A stretch of DNA of 64,000 nt, from positions 1 through 64,000 of the forward strand of contig NZ_LSIJ01000085.1 in the NCBI RefSeq assembly GCF_001556185.1, written 5' to 3'. Positions 1 to 10,009 of the stretch are shown here, one piece after another. The first letter of the stretch is position 1, and each line of letters starts with the position of its first letter. Source of the DNA: Sphingomonas sp. CCH10-B3 (GTDB lineage: Bacteria; Pseudomonadota; Alphaproteobacteria; Sphingomonadales; Sphingomonadaceae). Both the position numbers and the translations under genes were made by a program. The notes beneath the pieces are model-generated. The model saw nothing but the letters and a program-made list of their open reading frames with translations. It searched no databases and had not been told where the DNA came from.

Positions 1-1
1 G

Positions 2-400
2 AGCGGTCTTTCGATCGACGAATTAGGACGGGTGCTAGGCTTGTCCCACGCGGGGACGGTGCGGCTTGTCGATCGATTGGTTGCAGCCGGGTTCGCCGTT
101 CGATCCAAAGCGCTACGGGACCGTCGTGCAGTAGCGCTGATGCTCACTGAGGCAGGCGAGACTCGCCTATCTGCGATCCTGCAACGAAGAAACGAGACTT
201 TATCCGAAATCCTTAGCCATGTCTCGAATGCTGACCGCCTCGTGCTGGAACGTATTGCCGAGACAATACTTGCGCAGATGTCTGACGACGCTGTCTCGGC
301 GCTGACGATATGCCGGCTCTGCGACGAGAGGCGATGCTACAACTGTCCGATGGATGCCTTTGGAATGCTGGAGTCGTCGACGCATAGAGTCGACCCATAA
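2..400 (+). CDS. MarR-family transcriptional regulator, 5' end outside window
   Basis: The reading frame is already open at the window edge, so the N-terminus is missing. The visible part matches a MarR winged-helix DNA-binding domain: a recognition helix (GLSHAGTVRLVDRLVAAG) and a wing with the family signature DRRAVALMLTEAG, followed by a long dimerisation helix. The C-terminal tail carries a CX2CX4CX2C cysteine cluster (CRLCDERRCYNC), which could bind a metal or sense thiols; this is inference. It lies upstream of a metal ATPase remnant in the same direction, but the two ends do not join as an intact operon. Family call is firm, ligand unknown. Confidence 0.8.
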   Translation, partial: SGLSIDELGRVLGLSHAGTVRLVDRLVAAGFAVRSKALRDRRAVALMLTEAGETRLSAILQRRNETLSEILSHVSNADRLVLERIAETILAQMSDDAVSALTICRLCDERRCYNCPMDAFGMLESSTHRVDP

Positions 401-449
401 GTGCGCGCAGAGACGCTTAGCGTATATCTGTGCCCGTTCTATGTCCTGA

Positions 450-1489
<1,040 letters not shown>

Positions 1490-1493
<4 letters not shown>

Positions 1494-2239
1494 AGTGGCT
1501 GGTCGCTTTCGACCTCGACGGCACGCTCGCGGAGAGCAAACGCCCGTTATCGGAGGATATGGCCGCGATCATCGCCCGGTTGCTCGCCGTTACCGATGTG
1601 GCGGTGATCTCGGGCGGGGACTGGCCACAATTCGAAAAGCAGGTCGCGTCGCGCTTGCCTGCGGACGCAGCGCTCGACCGCCTCTGGTTGATGCCGACCA
1701 CCGGCACCAAGCTCTATCGCTTCATCGATGGGGCTTGGTGCGTGGTCTATGCCGAGCTGTTCGACGATGCGGAGAAGGCGAAGATCCGCGCGGCCTTCGA
1801 CCGGGCGCTGGCCGATGCCGGCCTCGCCGATGAACGCATATGGGGCGAGCGGATCGAGGATCGCGGCAGCCAGATTACCTTTTCGGGGCTGGGGCAGGCG
1901 GCGCCGCTGAAGGAAAAGGAGGGATGGGACCGGGATCGGAAAAAACGCACTGCATTGCAGGCGACCTTGCGCGCAGTGCTGCCGGGCCTCTCGATCAATC
2001 TTGGCGGTACGACATCGATCGACGTGACGAGGGCAGGGGTCGACAAAGGCTACGGCCTGAAGCGCCTGAGCGCCGAAAGCGGCGTGCCGCTCGACGGCAT
2101 GTTGTTCATCGGCGATGCGATCTTCCCCGGTGGAAATGACTATCCCGCCGTCGAGATCGGCCTCGACACGGTCAGGGTGCGCGACGTTGCGGAAACCGCC
2201 GCCGTCGTGGCCGCCATCATCGCATGTCTGCACCGGTAG
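1490..2239 (+). CDS. HAD-IIB family phosphatase (phosphomannomutase-like)
   Basis: A 249-residue protein beginning MKWLVAFDLDGTLAES, which contains the HAD catalytic motif I DxDGT with both aspartates. Motif II (VISGGDW) and the late acidic motif (FIGDAIFPGGNDY) follow in the order expected for the IIB (Cof/phosphomannomutase-like) subfamily. The ATG overlaps the stop of the ATPase remnant by 4 bp, so the two were translationally coupled. A soluble cytoplasmic sugar-phosphate phosphatase is the likeliest role; the substrate cannot be read from sequence. HAD genes of this type often travel with metal-resistance blocks, but no direct functional link is shown here. Confidence 0.75.
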
Positions 2240-2352
2240 GTTCGCAGATGTTCACGATCCTCGCCTTAATCACGAGCGCCTTCAAGGCGCTCGGCCCAAC
2301 ATTCGTTTTTAACCTCCGATTTGGAGCGATCGCGTAGAACAGGCAGGCCGGC

Positions 2353-2808
2353 ATGTTTCAAAGCTCATGGTGGGAGATAACCACCCATATCATCAGTCTC
2401 GCCGTCGCCTACGCGCTTGCCCTTCCGGTTGGCTGGGATCGCGAGAAGGACGCCCGTAGCGCAGGCATCCGCACATTCCCGTTGGTTGCCATCGCCAGTT
2501 GCGGCTTCGTGCTGGTAGGCATCGCGATCCTCGGCCGCACGTCCCCGGCGCAGGCCAGGTTGCTCGAAGGTCTGATTACAGGCGTCGGTTTCATTGGGGG
2601 CGGCGCGATCCTGAAGAAGGGTAGCAAAGCCTCGGGTACGGCAACAGCGGCCAGCCTGTGGGCGACTGGCGCGCTCGGGGCGGCCGTCGGCTACGGCCTA
2701 TACGATATCGCCTTCATCCTGAGCTGCACCACCTTCCTGACCCTGCGCTGTTCTCGTCCGCTCAAGCGCGCTACCAATGGCGACGCCTGTACTCCGGCAA
2801 GTCCATGA
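2353..2808 (+). CDS. MgtC/SapB-family inner-membrane protein
   Basis: 151 residues with four hydrophobic segments. The family hallmarks are visible: the early GWDREKDARSAGIRTFPLVAI block and the GLITGVGFIGGGAILKKG segment, followed by ATAASLWATGALGAAVGYG. MgtC proteins act in the inner membrane in adaptation to low Mg2+ and in control of F-ATPase or K+ uptake. No separate C-terminal ACT-like domain is present, so this is the short membrane-only form. It is followed with a 4-bp stop/start overlap by a gene of unknown function, so the two are probably co-transcribed. The short tail after CSRPLKR looks non-conserved. Confidence 0.85.
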   Translation: MFQSSWWEITTHIISLAVAYALALPVGWDREKDARSAGIRTFPLVAIASCGFVLVGIAILGRTSPAQARLLEGLITGVGFIGGGAILKKGSKASGTATAASLWATGALGAAVGYGLYDIAFILSCTTFLTLRCSRPLKRATNGDACTPASP

Positions 2809-3284
2809 CGACCTCTCAGGCGAGCCGATGGACACATCCAGTGCAAGCCCTCACCCGACGTTGGGCGCCGGCGCGGACTATCCCGGCGCGGGACCGCCAA
2901 CACCGCTTGCTGCGCTGGGCGACGCTGTTGGAGCGCAATCCTCACCAGATCATCGGCCTGCTGCCTCCCTCTTGGGCAGGCGGTGACGCGCGCGGCCCGA
3001 TGATCGATCGGCCGAGCGCGATCGATGTCGCATGGGACGATGTGGTGCTGCGTGTGATGGGGCTGGCGGGTCGATCGCGCCGTGAAGCCAAAGCATTCTT
3101 CGGGCTGTCGGACGCGGAATTGGATCGAATTGTCGCTGGGTCGTGGCGGTGTCCGATCCGCCCCGCTTGGCAGGTCGCCGCGCGGATCAGGAACGTCGAG
3201 TGCCCGCGACTGGAAAACGCGATCGTAGGATCGGTCCTCGCCCTCATCCTCGTGTTCTGCGCCATCTTCTATTGGATCATCTGA
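2805..3284 (+). CDS. Hypothetical protein with C-terminal membrane anchor
   Basis: Start chosen at ATG 2805 because it overlaps the mgtC-like stop (ATGA), the usual layout for coupled genes; a longer frame upstream only mirrors mgtC. The 159-residue product has a basic N-terminal part, a middle region rich in charged helices (REAKAFFGLSDAELDRIVAG) and a single hydrophobic segment at the very end (AIVGSVLALILVFCAIFYW), suggesting a tail-anchored inner-membrane protein. I do not recognise the family. Its neighbours are MgtC and DedA membrane proteins, so an envelope or ion-homeostasis role is possible but unproven. Confidence 0.55.
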   Translation: MTTSQASRWTHPVQALTRRWAPARTIPARDRQHRLLRWATLLERNPHQIIGLLPPSWAGGDARGPMIDRPSAIDVAWDDVVLRVMGLAGRSRREAKAFFGLSDAELDRIVAGSWRCPIRPAWQVAARIRNVECPRLENAIVGSVLALILVFCAIFYWII

Positions 3285-3296
3285 CGAGGCTGTCTT

Positions 3297-3905
3297 GTGT
3301 TCGACATCATAACATCGATCCTATCGGCACTCGGCGGCTTTGGCGTCTTCCTGCTGATGCTGGCCGAGAACGTCTTTCCGCCGATTCCATCGGAAGTGAT
3401 CCTGCCCCTTGCGGGCTACACGGCCGCGCAGGGGCGCGGCTCGCTGTGGGTGGTCGTTATCGCTGGCACCCTCGGATCGGCCGCAGGAGCGATCCTATGG
3501 TACTATGTCGGGCGCTGGATCGGCATCGATCGGTTGAAGCGCTTTGCTTCTCGCCACGGTCGATGGCTGACGTTGACGGCGGACGAGATCGATCATGTCG
3601 ATCGCTGGTTCGACCGCTATGGCCGTTGGGCGGTTCTGTTCGGACGAATGGTCCCGGGAGTCCGGACGTTGATTTCGGTGCCAGCAGGGGTCAGCGGAAT
3701 GCCCCTCGGTCCGTTCCTGCTTTCCACGCTTGCCGGCTCGGCAATATGGACCGTGATCCTCGTGCTAGCCGGCTACGAGCTGGGCGAACGCTATAATCAG
3801 GTGGCGAGCGTCATCGAACCGGTCAGCAACGCCGTGCTCTTGCTGGCCGTCATTTGGTATCTCTGGCGGGTCGCGACCTTCGGGCGATCCGGGGATCGCC
3901 ATTGA
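3297..3905 (+). CDS. DedA/VTT-domain membrane protein
   Basis: 202 residues starting at GTG 3297. It carries the DedA (SNARE-associated, VTT) signature: ENVFPPIPSEVILPLAGY near the N-terminus, a glycine-rich GTLGSAAGAILWYYVGRWIG segment, and the FGRMVPGVRTLISVPAGVSGM block that includes the family's conserved arginines. DedA proteins are inner-membrane proteins linked to lipid flipping (undecaprenyl phosphate, phosphatidylethanolamine) and proton-motive-force homeostasis. It lies 12 bp after the previous gene and overlaps the next start (TGATG), so it sits inside the same operon-like run. Specific substrate unknown. Confidence 0.88.
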   Translation: MFDIITSILSALGGFGVFLLMLAENVFPPIPSEVILPLAGYTAAQGRGSLWVVVIAGTLGSAAGAILWYYVGRWIGIDRLKRFASRHGRWLTLTADEIDHVDRWFDRYGRWAVLFGRMVPGVRTLISVPAGVSGMPLGPFLLSTLAGSAIWTVILVLAGYELGERYNQVASVIEPVSNAVLLLAVIWYLWRVATFGRSGDRH

Positions 3906-4138
3906 TGAATGTCAATGGCTCGTCTCCCGTTTTTCCCGCCGGACTTTGGCTTACGGCAGCTTCGATGCTGGTCTTCGTCACGCGCTACGCCAGTGCCCTT
4001 GGCCTGGTCCCGCGAGGAACCACGTTCATTCTCATCAAGTGGATCGGGAGGCTTTACCGCATCGGGTTTCGCGCATGGCGTCGCAACGGGGGGAAGTGGC
4101 GCTGGGCCGCATCATCAAGATCCACCGCCACAAGGTAA
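3905..4138 (+). CDS. Small hypothetical protein with one hydrophobic segment
   Basis: A possible 77-residue product whose ATG 3905 overlaps the dedA stop (TGATG). It has a hydrophobic stretch (LWLTAASMLVFVTRYASALG) and a basic C-terminus rich in Arg and Trp. Two other frames are open over the same bases, so coding status is uncertain; the start/stop overlap and the hydrophobic helix favour this frame. No recognisable family. It fills the gap between dedA and the DUF3147 gene. Confidence 0.35.
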   Translation: MNVNGSSPVFPAGLWLTAASMLVFVTRYASALGLVPRGTTFILIKWIGRLYRIGFRAWRRNGGKWRWAASSRSTATR

Positions 4139-4150
4139 GCGAAGCATCCT

Positions 4151-4501
4151 ATGTACTATCTTGCAGTCAAGGCCATCGTCTCGGGCATACTAATCGCGGC
4201 AGCGTCGGAAGTGGCGAAGCGCTATCCCGGGTTCGGAGCGCTGATTGCGTCGCTACCGGTCGTCTCGGTCCTTGGCATGATATGGCTGTGGCACGACCGG
4301 CCTGATGCGATGAACATGGCGGCCCATGCGCAGGCGACCTTCTGGTTCGTACTCCCCTCGCTGCCGCTATTCCTACTGATACCAGTCCTTTTGCGTCACG
4401 GAATTGGCTTTTGGCCAGCCTTGGCCGCCGGATGCTGCCTGACCGTCCTGCTCTATATCGCGATGGTTCTCGCACTCCGGCGCTTTGGCATCGCTTTGTG
4501 A
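4151..4501 (+). CDS. DUF3147-family inner-membrane protein (copy 1)
   Basis: 116 residues with four predicted helices and the pattern KAIVSGILIAAASEVAKR, followed by ASLPVVSVLGMIWLWHD and FWFVLPSLPLFLLIPVLL, which is characteristic of the DUF3147 family of small integral membrane proteins. Function is unknown. A clear paralogue lies at 34066-34416 beside the CzcD-like gene, and both sit within metal-resistance clusters. The order of the two halves (SEVAKR.PG.GAL.ASLP) is conserved between the copies, so this is a real gene and not a chance frame. Confidence 0.8.
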   Translation: MYYLAVKAIVSGILIAAASEVAKRYPGFGALIASLPVVSVLGMIWLWHDRPDAMNMAAHAQATFWFVLPSLPLFLLIPVLLRHGIGFWPALAAGCCLTVLLYIAMVLALRRFGIAL

Positions 4502-4530
4502 TTTCCATGAACAACGAGCGGGTGAACAGA

Positions 4531-4821
4531 ATGACAAACCTCAAGGAACGCGCGCTCATTGCCGCTGTCGCGACCATCGCTCTGACTGGATGCGGACTGA
4601 TTAAACCACGGGATGCTGGCTATTTCCGTTTCCACGCGGAAGAGGCGAGGCTGGTTGTCACCCGCTGCGAGCGGGGCCAGGAAACCGGCAGCGACTGCGA
4701 GGCCGCGGCCCAGGCCGTGGCCGAGCTCGATGCGGCTGCGCGCCGGCAACCTCCGGCCAGAGCCGGACGCCAGCGCGGACATGATGCTACACTGGAGAAG
4801 GAACGTGATGATCGGAATTAA
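4531..4821 (+). CDS. EexN-like small lipoprotein
   Basis: Start set at ATG 4531, which places a normal lipoprotein signal at the N-terminus: [20 protein letters not shown] followed by the lipobox cysteine (ALTGC). After cleavage the mature part has [20 protein letters not shown] and a [12 protein letters not shown] segment, the two-cysteine pattern seen in EexN-family entry-exclusion-like lipoproteins (C about 10 residues before DC.AA..A). Such lipoproteins are common on conjugative plasmids, where some reduce redundant entry. A second ATG lies at 4507 but adds only a polar extension. Its 3' end overlaps the DUF305 gene in another frame. Confidence 0.6.
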   Translation: MTNLKERALIAAVATIALTGCGLIKPRDAGYFRFHAEEARLVVTRCERGQETGSDCEAAAQAVAELDAAARRQPPARAGRQRGHDATLEKERDDRN

Positions 4822-5203
4822 CGGCACGCTCGCGCTGATGGTCGCAACGGCCGCTGGACTGACGCCACCTGCTGCGAGCGCACAGCACGCTCAACACGGT
4901 ACGAGCGTGACCCGGGGAGCTGATGCGGGAAAGCGGGCCGACACGCCCGCAACCAGAGCCTACCGGGCCGCGAACGCCAAGATGCATGGCGCTATGGACG
5001 TGGCCTTCACTGGTGATGCCGACGCCGACTTCATGCGCGCGATGATCCCCCATCATGAAGGCGCGATCGCGATGGCCGAGATAGAATTGAGGTACGGGCG
5101 CGATCCCGCTGTTCGCCGGCTTGCAGCCGAAGTAGTGGCGACGCAGCGGCGCGAGATCGCCGAGATGCGGGCGTGGCTTGCCCGGCGCGAAACCCGCAAG
5201 TAG
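4808..5203 (+). CDS. DUF305 periplasmic protein (copy 1)
   Basis: Start at ATG 4808, just after a purine-rich GAGAAGGAA ribosome site. The N-terminus is a Sec signal peptide ([21 protein letters not shown]), so the protein is exported. The mature part carries the DUF305 core: [19 protein letters not shown], then [20 protein letters not shown]305 proteins are ferritin-like four-helix proteins often encoded with copper or other metal resistance genes; the HH pair and Met residues may bind metal. A frameshifted paralogue lies at 32749-33118. It overlaps the lipoprotein gene by 14 bp. Confidence 0.85.
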   Translation: MIGINGTLALMVATAAGLTPPAASAQHAQHGTSVTRGADAGKRADTPATRAYRAANAKMHGAMDVAFTGDADADFMRAMIPHHEGAIAMAEIELRYGRDPAVRRLAAEVVATQRREIAEMRAWLARRETRK

Positions 5204-5224
5204 CGGCCCGAAGCCTTACCGCCG

Positions 5225-5500
5225 TCAATGATGGCGGCGGTAATGCCTCGGACGGGAATGACGATCATAGTGCCGATCGCGCACGTAGTGGCGAGACTGG
5301 TATCGCGGAGAGTCGGCATAATAGCCGCCACCATAATAGGGCTGCGCATAGCCATAGCCGTGATTTGACACGACCACACGTCCATGTCCGCCGTAGCTAC
5401 CATGACCTGTGGAATGACGGCCACCATGGTGCTGCGCCATCGCAGTACCAGGGACCAACGAAGCCAGCAGCCCCGCTGCAATCCAAAATGTCTTACGCAT
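5225..5500 (-). CDS. Small secreted His/Tyr/Gly-rich protein
   Basis: 91 residues with a clear signal peptide (MRKTFWIAAGLLASLVPGTA, then MAQHHGG) and a mature part dominated by His, Tyr, Gly and Arg (HYVRDRHYDRHSRPRHYRRHH at the end). Low-complexity His-rich exported proteins often buffer metal ions in the periplasm, which fits its position between DUF305 and czcA, but this is inference. It is transcribed convergently to the DUF305 gene, with 21 bp between the stops. No family is recognised. The sequence is biased enough that similarity searches would be weak. Confidence 0.65.
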   Translation of the reverse strand: MRKTFWIAAGLLASLVPGTAMAQHHGGRHSTGHGSYGGHGRVVVSNHGYGYAQPYYGGGYYADSPRYQSRHYVRDRHYDRHSRPRHYRRHH

Positions 5501-5621
5501 GTCTACTCTCCTACCATCGGACGATAGGATCGAACGACGGCGTATTTGATATTAGGGCTTCTACTTGAACCGACACTGAACTTGATGCCGGTCAACGATA
5601 CCAGAACGTGCGCATGTAGAC

Positions 5622-8600
5622 TCAAATCTGGGCCTTTGTGGTGCCGACAGTCGAACCTTGTGCCTTTGAGCCTCTCAATCGCATGGACAACGCTGTGATG
5701 GCTGGCAGGACAAGAAGGGTCAGGATTGTCGATGTTATAAGCCCCCCGATGACGACCGTTGCGAGTGGGCGTTGCACTTCTGCTCCTGTGCCGGTCGCAA
5801 GCGCCATCGGCACGAAGCCAAGAGACGCGACCAGCGCGGTCATCAGCACCGGACGGACGCGCTCCATTGCGCCGCCCACGATCGCATCGTCGTCGGCCGC
5901 ACCGTCTTCGCGATACTTTCCGATCGCACTCATCATCACGAGGCCGTTGAGGACGGCAACGCCCGATAGGGCTATGAACCCGACCGCTGCGGTGATCGAG
6001 AAGGGGATACCGCGCAGCAGCAGCGCAAACACGCCCCCTGCGAGCGCCATCGGCACCGCCGAGAACACGATCGCCGCCGACACGAAGCTGCCGAGCGCCA
6101 TGTAGAGCAGGGCATAGATCGCGATAAAGCAGATCGGCACGACGATCAGCAGGCGCAACCGAGCCGATTGCAGGCTCTCGAAGGTGCCGCCCCACTCAGT
6201 ATACATGCCGGCGGGAAGCTGCATCTGGCCGATCCTCGCCTGTGCTTCGTCGACGAACCCGCCAAGATCGCGCCCGCGGACGTTGATCTGCACGACCACC
6301 ATCCGCTTGCCATTCTCGCGACTAACCTGGTTCAACCCCTGCGTGTAGTTGAACCGGGCGACCTGGCTGAGCGGGATCGAGCGCGCCACCTGACCCTCGG
6401 CAGTGGGCAGCATCACCGGGATCGACCCCAGTGTCTCAAGGTCATCCCGTTGCGCATCGGGGAGGCGGACCACGACGTCGAACCGCCGGTCTCCCTCGAA
6501 CAACAACCCGGCCTCGCGCCCGCCAAGCGCAGCCGAGACCGTGTTCGCCACCTCCTCAACCGACAGGCCATAACGGCCCGCCGCTTGCCGATCGATCTGC
6601 ACGTCGAAGGTCGGCGCGCCGGACGTCTGTTCGGCACTCACGTCACCAGCGCCCGGGATGGTGCGCATGACGGAAGCGATGCGCCGCGCCTGTTCGCTCA
6701 TCGCGTCGAGGTCATCGCCGTAGAGTTTGATCGCGACGTCGGCGCGAACGCCGGCGATCAGCTCGTTGAAGCGCATCTGGATCGGTTGCTGAATCTCTGT
6801 TCGGTTGCCGATCAGCGGTTTCATCCGCTCCTCGATGCGGCGAAGGATGTCCTCCTTGCTCTTAACCTCCGCCGGCCACTCGTCCTCTGGCTTTGGAATC
6901 ACATAGGTATCCGACGCATTGGGCGGCATCGGATCGGTGCCGAGATCGGCGTTGCCGTTCTTAGAGAAGACCAGCGCCACCTCCGGCAGCGTCTTCAATG
7001 CATTCTCGATCTGAAGCTGCATCTGTGTCGACTGATCGATCGACGCCGATGGCACGCGGAAGTTGGTGACGGTTATGTCCTTCTCGTCGAGCTGCGGCAT
7101 GAACTCCTCGCCGAGCAAGCCAAAGCTCAGCACTGCCGCGACGAACACGCCGACACCGCCCAGAATGAAGGGCATCGGCCGAGCTACGCCCCTGCCCAGC
7201 ACGGGGGCGTAGCGTTCCTTGAACCAGCGGATCGGCTTCACTTCCGTCTCGCTGACCCGGCCCTTGACGACGATCGCGATCATCGCGGGAACGAAGGTCA
7301 GCGACAGGACGAAAGCGGAGGCGAGCGCCACCATCAACGTGATCGCCATCGGCGCGAACGTCTTGCCCTCAACGCCCTGGAAGGTGAGCAGCGGCACGAA
7401 GACGAGGAAGATGATGAGCTGACCATAAACGGTCGGCCGCACCATCTCCTTGGCCGCGAGTGTCGTTTCCTCCATCCGCTCGTCGCGGGTGAGAAGCCGG
7501 CCTTCATGCTCCTGGCGCTCGGCGAGGCGGCGAAGCGCATTCTCGACGATGATGACGGCGCCGTCGACGATCAGCCCGAAGTCGAGCGCTCCAAGGCTCA
7601 TCAGGTTGCCCGATACGCCCAGCCCGTTCATGCCGGCGGCCGTCATCAGCATAGTGATCGGGATGACCGCAGCGGTGATGAGCGCGGCGCGGATGTTGCC
7701 GAGCAGCAGGAACAGCACGACGATGACGAGCAGCGCGCCTTCTGTGAGGTTCTTTTCGACCGTCGCGATCGTCGCGTTGACCAGCTTGGACCGGTTGTAG
7801 ACCGGCTCGGCGAACACGTCGGGCGGCAGCGCCTTGTTGATCTGCGTCAGCTTCTCGGCGGCATCGGTCGCGACGATGCGGCTGTTGTCGCCCACCAGCA
7901 TCAGCACGGTCGAGATGACCGCTTCCGATCCCATGCGACTGCCGGATCCGGTGCGGACCGCACCGCCGATCACGACCTGGCCCACGTCCTTGACGCGGAT
8001 GGGAACGCCGTTCCGGGTTGCCACGACGGCTTCCTGAATGTCATCGATCGATTTGAGGCGAGCATCGGCGCGGACAAGGAAGCTCTCGCCGGCACGGCGG
8101 ACGTAATTGGAGCCGGCAGAGAGATTGGCCCGCTCCATCGCGTCCGCCAACTCCGTCACCGACAGCCCATAGCTAACGAGCGCGTTCAGGTTTGGCTCGA
8201 TCAGATATTGCTTCACATAGCCGCCGTTGGAATCAACCCCGGCGACGCCGCGCACGGCGCGCATCTGTGGGCGGATGATCCAATCCTGCACCGTGCGGAG
8301 ATATGCCGCCTTCGCCAGCTCGGTGGTCAGGCGTTCGCCCTCGGGCGTGAGATAGCTGCCGTCCGACTGCCAGCCCGGCTTCCCATCGACCGTCTTCAAG
8401 CCCTTGCCGTCGGGGTGACGGAAGGCGACCGAATAGAAGAAAATCTCGCCGAGCCCGGTGCTGAGCGGTGCTAGGATCGGCTGCGCGTTGGAAGGCAGGC
8501 TGTCGCGCGATTGTGCGAGCCGTTCCGTCACCTGCTGGCGCGCGAAGTAAATGTCGGTGCGGTCGGTGAAGACCGCCGTTACCTGGCTGAAGCCGTTGCG

Positions 8601-8858
8601 CGAGATGGAGCGGGTCATCTCAAGCCCTGGGATTCCGGCCAGCGCCGTTTCCACCGGGAACGTCACCTGCTTTTCGATGTCGACCGGCCCAAGCGTCGGG
8701 GCGAATGTGCTGATCTGGACCTGTCGGTTGGTGACGTCGGGCACAGCGTCAATCGGCAGCTTGGTGATCTGCCATAAACCAAAGCCAATGACGACGAGGG
8801 TCAGGACGGCGACAAGCCATCGCATCCGGACCGAAAGGGAGAGGATGCGGCCGATCAT
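5622..8858 (-). CDS. czcA: CzcA-type heavy-metal RND efflux pump
   Basis: 1078 residues, the usual length of a HME-RND pump. It starts MIGRILSLSVRMRW with the first membrane helix. The HME signature in helix 4 is present (DFGLIVDGAVIIVENA), along with the two large periplasmic loops and a second block of six helices ending in GGLITSTILTLLVLP. The pump exchanges protons for divalent cations (Co/Zn/Cd type) and forms a tripartite complex with CzcB and CzcC. Its start overlaps the czcB stop by 4 bp. A second, truncated czcA occurs at 29620-31980. Whether specificity is Zn/Cd/Co or Ni cannot be settled by reading. Confidence 0.93.
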   Translation of the reverse strand: MIGRILSLSVRMRWLVAVLTLVVIGFGLWQITKLPIDAVPDVTNRQVQISTFAPTLGPVDIEKQVTFPVETALAGIPGLEMTRSISRNGFSQVTAVFTDRTDIYFARQQVTERLAQSRDSLPSNAQPILAPLSTGLGEIFFYSVAFRHPDGKGLKTVDGKPGWQSDGSYLTPEGERLTTELAKAAYLRTVQDWIIRPQMRAVRGVAGVDSNGGYVKQYLIEPNLNALVSYGLSVTELADAMERANLSAGSNYVRRAGESFLVRADARLKSIDDIQEAVVATRNGVPIRVKDVGQVVIGGAVRTGSGSRMGSEAVISTVLMLVGDNSRIVATDAAEKLTQINKALPPDVFAEPVYNRSKLVNATIATVEKNLTEGALLVIVVLFLLLGNIRAALITAAVIPITMLMTAAGMNGLGVSGNLMSLGALDFGLIVDGAVIIVENALRRLAERQEHEGRLLTRDERMEETTLAAKEMVRPTVYGQLIIFLVFVPLLTFQGVEGKTFAPMAITLMVALASAFVLSLTFVPAMIAIVVKGRVSETEVKPIRWFKERYAPVLGRGVARPMPFILGGVGVFVAAVLSFGLLGEEFMPQLDEKDITVTNFRVPSASIDQSTQMQLQIENALKTLPEVALVFSKNGNADLGTDPMPPNASDTYVIPKPEDEWPAEVKSKEDILRRIEERMKPLIGNRTEIQQPIQMRFNELIAGVRADVAIKLYGDDLDAMSEQARRIASVMRTIPGAGDVSAEQTSGAPTFDVQIDRQAAGRYGLSVEEVANTVSAALGGREAGLLFEGDRRFDVVVRLPDAQRDDLETLGSIPVMLPTAEGQVARSIPLSQVARFNYTQGLNQVSRENGKRMVVVQINVRGRDLGGFVDEAQARIGQMQLPAGMYTEWGGTFESLQSARLRLLIVVPICFIAIYALLYMALGSFVSAAIVFSAVPMALAGGVFALLLRGIPFSITAAVGFIALSGVAVLNGLVMMSAIGKYREDGAADDDAIVGGAMERVRPVLMTALVASLGFVPMALATGTGAEVQRPLATVVIGGLITSTILTLLVLPAITALSMRLRGSKAQGSTVGTTKAQI

Positions 8859-10009
8859 TCCGCCGACTCCTTCTCGATCTCCGCTTTGAGGAGAAAAGCG
8901 TTGGTGGTGGCGATCTGCGTGCCGGCGGCGAGGCCGCCGGTGATCGCCACCATCCCGCCTGATCGGCTGCCGACCTGAACCGGCTGTGCGCGGAAGCCTT
9001 GGCCGGTGCGGACGAACACTACGGTATCGCTGCCAAGCGTCTGCACCGCGTCTTGCGGCACCATCACGCCACTCTTGGCGGCCCCGCCGCTGGCGAGGAT
9101 ACGAGCCTGCACAAGCTGGCCCGGGGCGAGTGTGCTGCCGCCAGAGGTCGGCGTGATGACGACGGTCGCGGTCCGCGATTGCGGATCGACGACGCCGGTC
9201 GACGAACGTACGCGGCCCTCGATCTTGCGGCCATCGGTGGTGGTCAACTCCACCCTGTCACCTTCTCGGACCCGGCCTGCATCGGCGGGGGGAACGCTAG
9301 CCGTGATCTGAAGCCGGCGCGGGTCGGCGACGCGGAACAGCTCGGTTTCAGCCGCGACGAACTGGCCGAGATTGGCACCAGCATTGGTGACGCGCCCCGA
9401 GACGGGGCTGACGACCGCAACCGATCGGCCGTCACCTGATACGCGGGCAGCGCCTGCGGCGGCGCTAGCGCGCCGGGCATCGGCCTGGGCGACCGCCAGA
9501 TTGGCTTGTGCGGCTTCATAGTCAGCGCGGGGGGTGACGCCCTGGGCAAGCAAACCGCGTTCGCGTTCGAGCTGGCGAGCGGCGAGAGTGACGCGCGCGG
9601 ACGCGGCCGAGCGATCGGCTGCGATCTGCGAAGCATCGCGGCTCTCGACCAGAGCGAGCGTCTGGCCGGCTCGCACAAGATCGCCGATGCGGACCATGAT
9701 ACGGCTGACCGTGCCCGGTGCGCGCGCGGTCAGCACCGCCTCGGCGTCGGGCGTCGCCTCGACCGTAGCGGAGGCAAGGATCGCGGCGTCCAGCTCGCCG
9801 GAGGCCGCCGGGGCTACAGTGATCTGCGATGCCGAAAGTGCCTGCTGCGTCATCGCGACCGTGTTCGACGGCTTGGCTGGCGCTGCGGCCTCCGTAGGAG
9901 CAGGGGCAGGGGCGGGCGATTGGGTGAGGCGCGCAGCGCCGAATCCAAGCGCGGCGGCAGCGACCAGGCCAATGGCGGCGCCGGTGTAGAGGCGAGTTTT
10001 ATCGGTCAT
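8855..10009 (-). CDS. czcB: CzcB-type periplasmic adaptor (membrane fusion protein)
   Basis: 384 residues. The N-terminus holds an uncleaved membrane anchor (IGLVAAAALGFGAARL) followed by an Ala/Pro-rich linker. Next come the lipoyl half-motifs around a long coiled coil rich in Ala, Arg and Gln (SAASARVTLAARQLERERGL), then beta-barrel segments. It bridges CzcA in the inner membrane and CzcC in the outer membrane. Both ends overlap neighbours by 4 bp (czcC upstream, czcA downstream), so the three proteins are made from one coupled transcript. No His-rich metal-binding N-terminal domain like that of classical CzcB is seen. Confidence 0.9.
   Translation of the reverse strand: MTDKTRLYTGAAIGLVAAAALGFGAARLTQSPAPAPAPTEAAAPAKPSNTVAMTQQALSASQITVAPAASGELDAAILASATVEATPDAEAVLTARAPGTVSRIMVRIGDLVRAGQTLALVESRDASQIAADRSAASARVTLAARQLERERGLLAQGVTPRADYEAAQANLAVAQADARRASAAAGAARVSGDGRSVAVVSPVSGRVTNAGANLGQFVAAETELFRVADPRRLQITASVPPADAGRVREGDRVELTTTDGRKIEGRVRSSTGVVDPQSRTATVVITPTSGGSTLAPGQLVQARILASGGAAKSGVMVPQDAVQTLGSDTVVFVRTGQGFRAQPVQVGSRSGGMVAITGGLAAGTQIATTNAFLLKAEIEKESAE

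Noticed and set aside
3909..4193. Alternative small frame over the dedA-DUF3147 gap
   Set aside because: Arg/Ser-rich translation without start context; the frame at 3905 overlaps the dedA stop and has a hydrophobic helix.
6168..8474. Open frame of 768 codons on the plus strand opposite czcA
   Set aside because: It is the antisense shadow of a real, motif-complete pump gene; its translation is rich in Arg/His/Asp without any domain, as expected from GC-rich codon bias.
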